A DNA stretch of 64,000 nucleotides, taken from NCBI GenBank assembly GCA_022925895.1, contig JAKSYS010000150.1, positions 41,238 through 105,237 on the forward strand, written 5' to 3'. Of this stretch, positions 44,947 through 54,740 are shown piece by piece; within the stretch, counting starts at the first letter, position 1, and every line of letters starts with the position of its first letter. The stretch comes from Fragilaria crotonensis. Lineage: Eukaryota > Bacillariophyta > Fragilariophyceae > Fragilariales > Fragilariaceae. Both the position numbers and the translations under genes were made by a program. The notes under the pieces are model-generated. The model was not told where the DNA came from, ran no database searches, and saw only the letters and a list, made by a program, of their open reading frames with translations.

Positions 44947-45149
44947 CTAGTACTAGCTAGTTGAACTGCTCGTCCTCGCGGCTTCGCTCTTCTACTACTA
45001 ATACTAAAGTCTGCGTTTCTTTTAAGAGCCTGATCCGCCCTTGTCGTATAGTACTAGTACCGCATCAATCAACCAGCAGCTACTCGTACTACTAAGAAGT
45101 TCGTTATACTATTTGTACTAGTACTAATTCTTAACAGCAATCCTCATGC

Positions 45150-46778
45150 TTAATTGATACCGCCAAACTGATGGTGGTCTACAAGCGCTTGTGTTACTTG
45201 CGCCCAACGTGCAGCCCAAGCCCCCTTGTTTGCGACATTTACTGGTCGCTGATTGTCATACTCTAACTCTGCGTCAACCGTGTCGTCTTCCCCGCGGTTC
45301 CAAACCCCGGCCGTACCGTTCCATTGATTGGCATAAATGTTGCCAAATTTCTTGAACAATCTAGCCTCAACACCACCAGGGTACGGTGCGAGATCTGCAG
45401 CCAACCATCCATCACGTTCCAATAACATGTTGTGCAACATACAGCATGTTACAAAAGCATTGTCAATGTCGGATTGTTGATGCAAGTTGTTGAAGTTCTT
45501 GAGGAATCGAAATCTCTTCTTCAAGATTCCGAACACTCCTTCAATATCCTTTCGGACGGACTCAAGCTTTGCACTCCACTTCATCACTGGACTGCCAATT
45601 TCCCCCTTCTTCACTGGCGAAATCAAACACGGCCAGCGATGGTAGCCGCCATCGCAAATTAAATAAACACCAAAGAATTGTACTTGCTTACCGATAGGAC
45701 CCGTTGCTTTCCAGGCTTTTGACTGAAGCCATCCATTGCCTTCCAACAATTCCATAACGGAATTGTCAGTTCTAACAATATGCTTGTCGTTTCTGGTCCC
45801 TGGGTGTCCAACGGAAACAGACTGAATAAATTTGCGAGACGTGCAAATGACTTCATAGGCAATGGAGGGAAATCCCTCCTTGCCAGTGTACATATTATGG
45901 TACATGCTGGGACATTTGTCCCATCCCACGTGAACGCAGTCAACGCTGCCAACACAACCCGGAAGCCCCCTCGCAGAGTACTCACCGACAACGAATTCAA
46001 ATTGTTCTTCCGTTTTAGGCATGTAGATGTACTCTGTCGAGATCGATGACATCCTTGACAACCACAACAAAAAGAATACTCGATGCACCTCTTCGCTCAG
46101 GTGAGTCTGAACACTGACCTGGTACTGGGAAGCACCAGTACCAAGCACATACAACGCTCCAAGTACCTTCAACTCTAAGCTCGACACAAGCTTTCCTGCA
46201 TTGCAAACTTTATCAGGCGTCCAGTCACGCCACCACCTCTCCTTTGACATCTGGACCAAGTCCACAAATAAATTATAAGGGACTCGAAACAACCTGCGAA
46301 ACTTCTTCGCATCTCGTCCGTGAGGGTCGGCAATGTACACATCTCGGAGTGCCGGATTCAAATAGTCGAGCGACCAAGTGCTTTCTGCTTGCGGTTTCCT
46401 CGCGTACACGTTTCTCGTCTTCTTTCGCACCGGCGAAGCGTGTTCCTCCTCTTCTTCCTCCTCAACAGGAGTGTCAACATGATTGTTCCACCAGTTTCCG
46501 AATGTACTGCTGGTGGTGCTATTGTCGTCGTCGTTGTCAAATAGTGACAATGCATCGTCCTTGTCATCGGCAAAAAACAAAACGAAGGACATCTGCAGCA
46601 CCAGCAGATGTCTTCGCCATGAGACGAGAAAGAAACGAACCAGTTGTTGCTTGTTGTTGCTGGTTGGTGGAAGTTGGCGCCATGCTGCTGGCTGGCTGAT
46701 GGACGATGATAGGAACAAGTTCTTGAGAGATATGAGAATAAATACTATATTGGAAATGCGCGCAAAACATGACACCAT
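45150..46778 (-). CDS. PIF/Harbinger transposase (DDE)
   Basis: 542 codons from the ATG at 46778, or about 480 from the ATG at 46592 (MSFVLFFADD). The later start leaves an acidic N terminus (poly-Glu, residues EEEEEEE) typical of these proteins. The DDE_Tnp_4 core has Asp in GSVDCVHVGWDK, Asp in LICDGGYHRWPCL and Glu in DIEGVFGILKKRFRFL, followed by the usual CCMLHNMLLERDGW. All catalytic residues and spacing are intact, so the enzyme could be active. It would cut at the terminal repeats and integrate at TTA/TAA. Confidence 0.9.
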   Translation of the reverse strand: MVSCFARISNIVFILISLKNLFLSSSISQPAAWRQLPPTSNNKQQLVRFFLVSWRRHLLVLQMSFVLFFADDKDDALSLFDNDDDNSTTSSTFGNWWNNHVDTPVEEEEEEEHASPVRKKTRNVYARKPQAESTWSLDYLNPALRDVYIADPHGRDAKKFRRLFRVPYNLFVDLVQMSKERWWRDWTPDKVCNAGKLVSSLELKVLGALYVLGTGASQYQVSVQTHLSEEVHRVFFLLWLSRMSSISTEYIYMPKTEEQFEFVVGEYSARGLPGCVGSVDCVHVGWDKCPSMYHNMYTGKEGFPSIAYEVICTSRKFIQSVSVGHPGTRNDKHIVRTDNSVMELLEGNGWLQSKAWKATGPIGKQVQFFGVYLICDGGYHRWPCLISPVKKGEIGSPVMKWSAKLESVRKDIEGVFGILKKRFRFLKNFNNLHQQSDIDNAFVTCCMLHNMLLERDGWLAADLAPYPGGVEARLFKKFGNIYANQWNGTAGVWNRGEDDTVDAELEYDNQRPVNVANKGAWAARWAQVTQALVDHHQFGGIN

Positions 46779-47041
46779 GATTTTGAATTCAAATTGGATA
46801 TAATCCCAGGACTTTCATTGGTTAAGAAAATATGTTTGTGTCACGAGGCCGACACACGAGATTGCTTCTTCGACACACGAAACTCGCCTTTTTTGGCCGA
46901 TTTCGTGTGTCGAAGTCGAATTCTCGTGTGTCGAGCATCGACACAAACCAGAATTTTCCTGTTTGTGTCGCATTTGTGTCCCGCTAAGGGTATCAAAAAA
47001 ACGGTATTCTCATTTTTTCGGATAAACTATTTATTTTGTGA

Positions 47042-47068
47042 CGTTTGTGTCGCCGCTAAGGATCGGCC
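47042..47068. repeat. Harbinger right terminal inverted repeat
   Basis: Complement of the left end with four mismatches. TTA follows at 47069-47071. Confidence 0.85.
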
Positions 47069-47071
47069 TTA

Positions 47072-47560
47072 AGCCGTACTCTTGGAACAGATTCAACTTC
47101 TCTTCTTCAAACTCACAATTGATTATTTCATTCTGTCCTTGCAGGCGTTCCATGACAAGCGATTTTACAATTGTATCGTGAAGATACGAATGCATCATCT
47201 CGACTGAAAGTTCAGTAAGATTCGCGCGGCCATACTCTTTTATCACAGTAACGACAATAGGATGTGCCTCTAGGAAAGCAGGTAAGTCTATGTTGCCCTT
47301 TCTCTTGATGGAAAACAATTTCTTCTTACAAAACTGAACATGCCATCGTCGCAGAACTTTTTTCGTTCGTTATGTATTTTATATGAACGGCAGCAAGTTG
47401 ATCGATTGCATCACGGCAGCAATCATTCCACTTCTTGAATGGCATCTCCTCAATGGCAACACGGTAAGCCTGCGCGAGGTATCTTGCTTTCATTCTTATG
47501 TCCTCTTTCTTGTGCTCACTCATTGTGTCCTCGTCATCCTCAGAATCCAAACCTCGACAA
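47072..47560 (-). pseudogene. DDE-type transposase, 5' part
   Basis: The frame ending LNLFQEYGL at 47072 is the upstream part of the transposase broken at 43163. Removing the Harbinger and one TTA joins the two sides in frame. Further upstream, KKVLRRWHVQF and the fragment with MKARYLAQAYRVAIEEMPF (47326-47550) continue in another frame, so at least one indel exists near 47370. The N-terminal region fits the DNA-binding part of the same family. Confidence 0.7.
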
Positions 47561-47683
47561 TTGTTTTGAAGGCGACAGCAGATGAGTTTGCGTTGTCGAG
47601 GACGGCAATCAATTCCTCAACTCGGTCGAGTACAGTCTCCTTGTCTTCGGAGGCATTAAAAGCTTGAATGCCAGTTTCGACTG

Positions 47684-48433
47684 TCACCAGATATTGCATC
47701 CTGGAGGAAGCTGGGGCTTTGTGTCGGACTCTTGTTCCGTCTTTATCGTTATGCTGGTCGGCGTCTCCTGCTCATCTCGATTGCTGCTGCTACTAGAAGT
47801 ATGATTGGAAAGACGGCATGCTGGTAATACTTGTTCGGTATGCTGACTAGTTGTCGGAGTAGAGTCTTGACAACAAAGTCTTTTAGCTGCTCTTTCAACC
47901 TCTTCTTCTTTATTTTGTCGTTTACACTGGATTGCTTCTTGGTTCTTTGCGATTGACACCAAGTCAATTACATCGGGCGGAAACTGCCGTTGTTCTTTGT
48001 TTCGGGTCGCACGTTCCAGTGCCCTTATGTCATCCATCATATCTGGGATAGTGGCAAACCAAGCCTTTCCTAATGATGGACTCTGGACATGATTGTTTCC
48101 ATTTGGATCACACAGATAGTAACAATGATTTCTTTGCTTCGTATCTTTTGGGCGGTAGGTATCGTAATAGATCCCAAACTGGTTTGGAGCTGACTTTTCT
48201 GCCTGCATATCTAGCTTCAATGCCGGATCTTTCAACAAAGCATTATTAAGATCATTGGCATTGAATTGTAGGGGCTCTGGAATTGTAAACCACTCATGAC
48301 AGAGTGCAACAAGGTGGTCAGCAGTCCGCCACTTGTGTCGGAAACGAGTTTCACGACAAAGGTACTTTACGGAGCTTCTGATGAACCGATACCTTTCTCT
48401 TGGGTGGAGCCAAATGGATGACTGCATTCTCAT
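47684..48433 (-). CDS. hypothetical protein, probably part of the DDE transposon
   Basis: 249 residues from the ATG at 48433. Not a family I recognise. It has a basic N-terminal helical region, an aromatic segment (RNHCYYLCDPNGNNH) and a Ser/Thr/Gln-rich low-complexity C terminus. Same strand and directly upstream of the transposase 5' part. An open frame just past its stop (about 47690-47530, with SEDKETVLDRVEELIAVLD) may be its continuation after an indel. It may be a second transposon gene or the transposase N terminus. Confidence 0.45.
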   Translation of the reverse strand: MRMQSSIWLHPRERYRFIRSSVKYLCRETRFRHKWRTADHLVALCHEWFTIPEPLQFNANDLNNALLKDPALKLDMQAEKSAPNQFGIYYDTYRPKDTKQRNHCYYLCDPNGNNHVQSPSLGKAWFATIPDMMDDIRALERATRNKEQRQFPPDVIDLVSIAKNQEAIQCKRQNKEEEVERAAKRLCCQDSTPTTSQHTEQVLPACRLSNHTSSSSSNRDEQETPTSITIKTEQESDTKPQLPPGCNIW

Positions 48434-50094
48434 ACAATTGAAGAAGGGAATAGACGCTTTGGCTCCACCTGATAAGCACTCAAAGATTGGAAATGAGCGA
48501 CGGCGTTTTCACCATCGTCGAGAGACGGTCCTCGTGTTGTTTGTGCGGAAAAATAATGGCGCGAAGACATCGGACGGCGCGTTTTTGACGTCACGTACTA
48601 GGGTTACACAGAGCTACAAGAAGATATGTATGTACACATCAGAAAAAACAATTATGACTGCACCCTCTGGTGTGTTTGAAGTTTGAATACTATGACCCTA
48701 AAATGACTGCCTGTCTACGTATGTCAGATGTCAGACCTGTTCTTATATACGTCGGCAGAGAAAACGAAAGTGAATTCTTGCAGGCTCTCATTCGCACGGT
48801 GCTGTCATTCCATACGTATAAACACAAAAATTGTTGACAGATAGGAGGTTCCGGAATTTCAGCTTCTATCCTAGTATTTCTTCTACAGGGGCTTTTGTGT
48901 ATGAGATTTCCACGTTAAACGGACAAAATACATTGATGAAATAGGTTCGAGGTTGTTGGTATTCGTAGGTACTTCCGTACAATGGACAATTAACATTTTC
49001 TGATTTGACGGATTTTATTACATAAGAAGAAACTCCGCAGATTTCTTTCTCCGTATTTCTTCCTTCTACTTAAGCAAATTTGAGCTTCTTCAATTTTCTT
49101 CTAATTTCTTCCTTTCTCTCCTTTTTTTCTAAACAGCTTCTTCTTTTTTCTTCCTTTCGCTTCCTTTTTCTTACTCCGTTGCACGTAGTAGAATTTTACT
49201 TTCGTTGATACGAACTCGAACAAATATATATGTGGCCTACATGAAATGGAGATTAGAGTTGCGAGGTATACAGTTCTCTAAAAGCCGAATTTAGACCATG
49301 CGACACCTTTCTCCAAATGAGCGAGTAGAGCTTCTCTCTTTTTCTCCTTTTTTCTTCACGGACTTTTTCCTTTCTTCCTTTCTCTTCTTTTTTCTTCTAG
49401 ATTTTTTCCTTTCTTTCTTTTGCTTGCTTTTTTCTTCCGGCGTTTCTATGACTTGCATATAAATCAACGGAGTTGTTTCCCTCTTCACGTTTTCAATTTC
49501 GGTTGATGTACTAGGTTATCACGTCCTGGCACGCAGAAAAAGAAAAAACCGGTTTTGAAAAAAGTCCTTAAACATGAAAGAAAAACTAGTCCGAAAACAA
49601 ATATTCCGGAACCTCTAGAAGTCACATCGTGAAAGGAAAAGACAACTATTCTGAAGGACGATCTGTCTGCCTTATGAGTAAAAAAATTATTATCGATAGT
49701 CAGTAATGTCACATTCATCATTATGAGACAAAGGAACTATATCTATGTGTTGTTTCTACAACGAATGATGGAAGATTAAATGAAATTCGTGTAGAACGGA
49801 TTTAGAAGAGGGGAATCCTAAGTACGTCATGAATCGGTTGCAAAGCAATGTCATAGAAAGTTCGTCCGTGGTAAGAAAATCATGTGAATGCTTGTGGAGG
49901 AGGACCTTTTGAATGCCACAATGAACTTAACACCAGACATTTTTGTCCTACCGGGTAGGACAAAAAGATTTGATTTCCGAATCGCCGAACCCATTTTGTC
50001 CTCTGGCGGATTTAGCAATAGGACAAAAAGTAACCTTAAAATCACGGGTTAATGAAATTTAATACGGCAAGTGCCGTGTTAATGTCGATAACAA
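48434..50094. other. intergenic with pyrimidine-rich tracts and a hairpin
   Basis: About 49020-49190 and 49315-49440 are almost pure C/T on the plus strand (TTCTTCCTTTCTC-like). A hairpin with 11-bp arms TTTTTGTCCTA/TAGGACAAAAA lies at 49940-49966, and a looser GTCC/GGAC pair follows at about 49994-50029. No gene seen. Confidence 0.5.
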
Positions 50095-52258
50095 CCCCGT
50101 TATCTGGTTGGCTCACTCGCCGCTGTATGTCGCAGTGCAAATGTCTTGCCAAAAGCCACAGCCCCCGGCCAGATAATTTCTGTCGATCAGCTCAAGAGCT
50201 CAACTCCCGGACTCGTCGCTCAAGCCAAAGGCAAGCCCACCAGAGCGCGTTTCACGTGCGCGACTTTGTTCGTCGACCATTTCAGTCGCTACACTTACCT
50301 CCACATGCAAACGTCAACAAACGCAAACGAGACATTGGCCGCCGAGCATGCTTTTGAGTTCCATGCCGCATCCTTCGGCGTCAAAATTTGCCACTACCAC
50401 GGCGACAACGGACGCTTCTCCGAAAAAGTTTTCAAGTCGGATTGTGAGAGACAAGGTCAGCGACTTTCCTTTTGTGGTGTCAACGCACATTTTCAAAACG
50501 GAATTGCTGAACGTCGCATCCGAGATCTACAAGATCGTGCCCGAACCATGATTGTGCACGCCAAGCATCATTGGCCGGATGCAATCACTTCCAACCTCTG
50601 GTCGTATGCGCTTTGATTGGCAAATGAAGGCAGCCGATGTGTGCCGTTGTTTGACAATTGCAACCCAGTGCAACTCTTTACTGGTCGAGATTTTCAAGTG
50701 TCACCACACCAGCACCTCCACCCCTTCGGATGTCCGATTTTTGTCCTTCGAGACGGTCCAGCATCAGGCCAAAAGGGATCCAAGTGGGGGGAGCGCGCTC
50801 GCTGTGGCATCTACTTGGGACTCAGTCCTGTCCACGCCAGCTCTGTGCCTCGTAATGTCGCTAATGACAGGCGGGATGGTATCCCCACAGTTTCACGTTA
50901 GGGCTGACAAGAACTTCGAAACTGTCGCAACCGTCGTCGGGTCCACCAATCACATGCCCTACAAATCCCAATGGCAAGACATTAACGGTTTTTCCAGACG
51001 CAAAGCCAAGGATTTCAACCTGAAGGCCACCCTTTCAGCTAAACTACCTGCACGTGTGGTGGTCACCCTGACCATTACAAGATTTTCCAAGACTACTTGT
51101 ACTGCACTGAGGGAGGAACATGACATCAACCAACACTGCCTGGGTCCAAGGCAATATGTCCCTGTACACCGAGTTATATACCCTCCAACACCAGGTGTAC
51201 CTGCATTTGCGTCCGCACCCTGTCGCTCAAACGATGCCGGCAATGCAGAGGATAGTTACATCTCGGATGACACTCTTGACATGCCACGTTTCTTGCCCCC
51301 TGCACAGCCGCCGACATGGCTCCATCCGTACCACGTCCTCCTAATGACCGTGACCATGATGACCACCACCCTGTTCCAGCTGGCATCCCCATCATTACTC
51401 CCGCGCCTGCGGTGCACCTCCCAAACCAGTGCCCTCGTCGCACTACGCGTCCGCCACGCCGCCTCATTGCCTCCACGGCAGCCATGCCTGTTCGTGCATT
51501 CGGTGAAGACCCATCCACCTTCCTCACGGACATGGGGGAGCACATTCTGCAGGAAGCCATGACCGATCCCATTGCTTTTAGTGCCACTTCGGACCTACAT
51601 AGTTCCAAATGGCAATGCGCGACGAGGTCCACGCCCACGAAAGTTGCAAACATTGGAAAATGGTCCGTCGTACTGCCATTCCTATCGGCACCAAAGTTTT
51701 GCCATCTGTCTGGTCCATGAAACGCAAACGTCGCATCGCCACTTGCAAGATCTACAAGTGGAAAGCCAGTCTAACTGCCCATGGGGGAAAACAGACTCAC
51801 GGCGTCAACTACTGGGAAACATATGCCCCAGTTGTAAACTGGACATCCATCCGGCTTTACCTGATCCTGGCATTATTAAACAAGCATCACACCAGACAAA
51901 TTGATTTCGTCCTCGCCTACCCTCAAGCTGATGTTGAATGTGATATCTAAATGGAAATTCCACAAGGTTTCGAACACAACGGACAAAATAAAACGCACGT
52001 CCTCAAGTTGCTCAAGAACAACTATGGAACAAGGCAGGCAGGTCGTGTTTGGAACAAGCATATCCACGCCGGTCTCATCGAACGTGAATACCGCCACAGT
52101 ACCGTTGATCATCATTGCGTATACTACAAGGGCTCCACTGTGTTTTCGCTGTATGACGACCAGATGCCATTGAAATCGACGCTCTAATTGCCTCCTTGAA
52201 GAAAGACCCCAAGTGTCGCACATCGTACGACATCACCGACGAGGGAATACTCAGCAAT
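50095..52258 (+). pseudogene. Ty1/copia (CoDi-type) retrotransposon fragment: integrase and reverse transcriptase
   Basis: From about 50110 an integrase core is readable: IISVDQL, FVDHFSRYTYLHMQ, HGDNGRFSEKVF with the second acid, and FQNGIAERRIRDLQ with the third. A TGA at 50614-50616 stands where a CGA arginine is expected. After a degraded Pro-rich linker the reverse transcriptase fingers and palm follow (WSMKRKRRIATCKIYKWKA, NYWETYAPVV, RQIDFVLAYPQADVECDI). A TAA at 51948-51950 interrupts that frame. The YVDD region is damaged (SLYDDQ followed by a frameshift). No LTR is identifiable. The fragment stops at the palindrome 52259-52283. Confidence 0.8.
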
Positions 52259-52283
52259 GAGGCGGAGCTCGGAGCTCCGCCTC
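52259..52283. repeat. palindrome at the junction of two convergent copia fragments
   Basis: Arms GAGGCGGAGCT and AGCTCCGCCTC are separated by CGG. Plus-strand copia coding ends on its left and minus-strand copia coding ends on its right. Confidence 0.85.
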
Positions 52284-53400
52284 AGTTGAACCCTTTGTCC
52301 CAAGCGGCAGGGCATAGCATACACTGCTCCCTTTCCAACAAGAGACAATACACCGCCGGTGCGACTTGGCCTATCTGGATGCATCGCGTAGTATGATGTG
52401 TCGGCCCACCATTCGACAATGTTGCTTCCGTCGGCTGCCACGGTTAGTGGCATGTTCAAGGTTGCTCGCAAATACTTCATCATGCGGGCCAGCTTTCAAA
52501 CCACTACAAAGAAAAGCGACAGTTGGCTGTAGTAGCTACATCGGGTCTCGCACGTTTACATAAGAACAGTAGCGTGGCCGTTTGTTGTGGAAGAAATCAG
52601 TTGTCTCCAAGTCCAGCTTGTCACAATCATCAATAACCTCAAAGTGGTAGTTTGGCTGATAGTGGCATTACACAGTCTCTGTCCAGCATGTCCTCACCTG
52701 GCAACTCGTTGAGCATTCGCTCCCTGCACGTGGTCGTCGATCATTGAGAACCGAACTTTTCCGTCAACCGAGAAATCGATTGTCATTCCAAGATGCTCGT
52801 GGACCTTTCCATGGGTCTTGGTCAGAGGCGCTTCCTTTCTGAACTCGGCCTCAATCATGCATGTCGATGATGTTCGTCACCACTTCGGGGTCGTCGTGGG
52901 AAATCTTGTGGTCGTCGACGTGCCACAAGATTGTGCATTTTTTATTAATAACTTTTATTGACAGCACAGAAATCATAGGGATTGGATGTGAATCCCTATT
53001 TTGCCAGTTGTGACAATAGTCGTTGCCAGAAAAGGAGGACCGCCCTGAGTGTTTGGTATAAAGCCTTTTTCAGGACATCAAAGAGCACCGGCTTACCACC
53101 TTTGTCGTACATGGCTGATGTACTTCTGGTAGAGGTCAGGGTTGAGGCGCACCACGAGTCGTTCTGCCATCTTGCCGTCATGCCCCATGATGTGAACTGT
53201 GGACAAACTTGTCCATGCCGTGTCCGCCTGCATGAATGCTCCAGTGATTCTGATGTTCGCGATGTATCGCTCCACACCAGTCGCCGCTTGATCAGGTCGC
53301 AATCATCATTGAGTTTTGGTGCGTGACCTTCGACCGTCCACGGTCTGTCCACAGTTCGCCTGCTGCAACATTTCAACACTATTGCTTTTTTCTTGCATCA
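52284..53400 (-). pseudogene. second Ty1/copia fragment: reverse transcriptase and RNase H
   Basis: Read on the minus strand from 53400: QADTAWTSLSTVHIMGHDGK, then LKKALYQTLRAVLLFWQ (palm), then ILWHVDDHKISHDDPEVV with the catalytic Asp pair near 52920, then the RNase H region with CKRARPDVATT, MKYLRATLNMPL and ADGSNIVEWWADTSY. Frameshifts separate these blocks. It is related to, but different from, the plus-strand fragment, so two elements are involved rather than a simple inverted duplication. Confidence 0.75.
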
Positions 53401-53674
53401 CATATGCTGCAAATACTTTGCTTTGATGTTGACCAAGACAATGCAGCACCTGCCTCACGGTGCAGTGAAACAAAATTTGGCACAAAAAGAGAGGTACTAG
53501 GCAAGACAGTGTCTGAAATATCCACTGCCAGCACGCGTGCTGTTATACGTCACAATGCTTCAACTCCCGGCAGGACATGTAATTCTTGGAGCATCAAACG
53601 TCGAAAGAAAAAACACGAGCTTATGATTGACCCGTGGTGTTGTGGCAGGATCTCTTTGATCTTTCCCAACATAG

Positions 53675-54740
53675 CTAGGAATAGCTCCAGCCTTGTTGAC
53701 CCAAGGGATGTGCGTCGATTCTTGGCATGCTAGAACCCTGAATAATGGAAGAAGAGAGCCTGTTCCAACACAGCTGGGGGGCAGTGTTGATTGTGGTGTA
53801 ATGTGTGATGCGACAAGACGATCTCACTACTGTCGTACGCCTTTGTTCGTCTGCCAGTACCATTATCCGCGTCGCCACTCGCTTCAAATCCGCCCTGATG
53901 AGTGGCTCGTGGACTGCAATCCAATTTTTGTTGACCCACAGGGGTCGACCGAAATGCTCCGTAACATCGGCGTACATTAGGTTTTGTACCTCCGTACTCA
54001 GCCGCGCTCGATAATCTTATAGTTCGCGTAAGGTCCTATGCACCTCTCTCGTCTCGGCTTGTGCGCGAGAGCGTGCATCCTCCTCCCCATGGAGATCTCG
54101 GTTCCGACTTTCCCACAGTGCCCACCATTGATCCCATAACAGCCCAATAATATGGACTTGCCACCTTTGACCCGTGTGTTTCTTCTTCTTTTTCTTATTA
54201 TATACTGCTTCCGCATCCTTTTGTGCATAAAAGGTATCCTGGACATCACTCCACTCATTGCTGAACCGCCCCAAAAACTGTTGGTGCCAACCAATTTCAT
54301 TTTGTTGCCGAATGAGTTGATGGACCTCTTTTGGGTATTGCTGGGAATTGAGGGTGTAATCGTCGTTAACGTGGCGGAACCAACCGGTCAATGCGTCGCT
54401 TAACACTCGCGTCAGCAATGGACGCGTTTGCAAGGACTCACATTTCGCCTCCAACGTTGGAATGACGTGGACCCTCCAAGCTCGTCGACTTTCGTGCGGG
54501 CATTTGATAATGTGACTCCAGTCTTCCTCGGTAGTGTGACAAAGAGGGCACTTGTTTCGGGTTGGGTCTCTCCGGTGTACCTGTTTCCCTCTTGGAAGGA
54601 TCCCGTGAACTAATTTTGTATAGTGTGTCTTCCGCTGGAGCTTCCTGCGCAGACTTGATCCATGAGCTTTCCAATTGACGTTGCCCATCACGTTGTCCGA
54701 CCACCCATACCTTTCTTGGATGTGTTTTATTGTCGTGGTA
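53675..54740 (-). pseudogene. second LINE-like relic, C-terminal region
   Basis: Minus-strand frame from about 54738 (IKHIQERYGWSD) through the Cys/His motif CPLCHTTEEDWSHIIKC to about 53675. A TAA at 54017-54019 interrupts a single frame where relatives usually have Tyr; after it the frame resumes with LSTEVQNLMYADVTEHFGRP, a typical end of these polyproteins. Same family as 3629-4638 (shared NW-K-H, CPLC and IGW-Q motifs). The reverse transcriptase is absent, so the copy is 5'-truncated. Confidence 0.7.

Larger units (their letters stand above)
43164..47068. mobile_element. PIF/Harbinger DNA transposon, complete, TTA target duplication
   Basis: The 3,905-bp element has imperfect 27-bp terminal inverted repeats (43164-43190 and 47042-47068, 23 of 27 matching, both containing CTTAGCGG and GACACAAACG). 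TTA flanks it at 43161-43163 and 47069-47071. It carries two convergent genes, an accessory protein (+) and a DDE transposase (-), the usual two-gene plan of this superfamily. A second inverted end-like motif (TTTGTGTCCCGCTAAG) lies at about 46974-46989. It sits inside the reading frame of another transposase. Confidence 0.9.
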
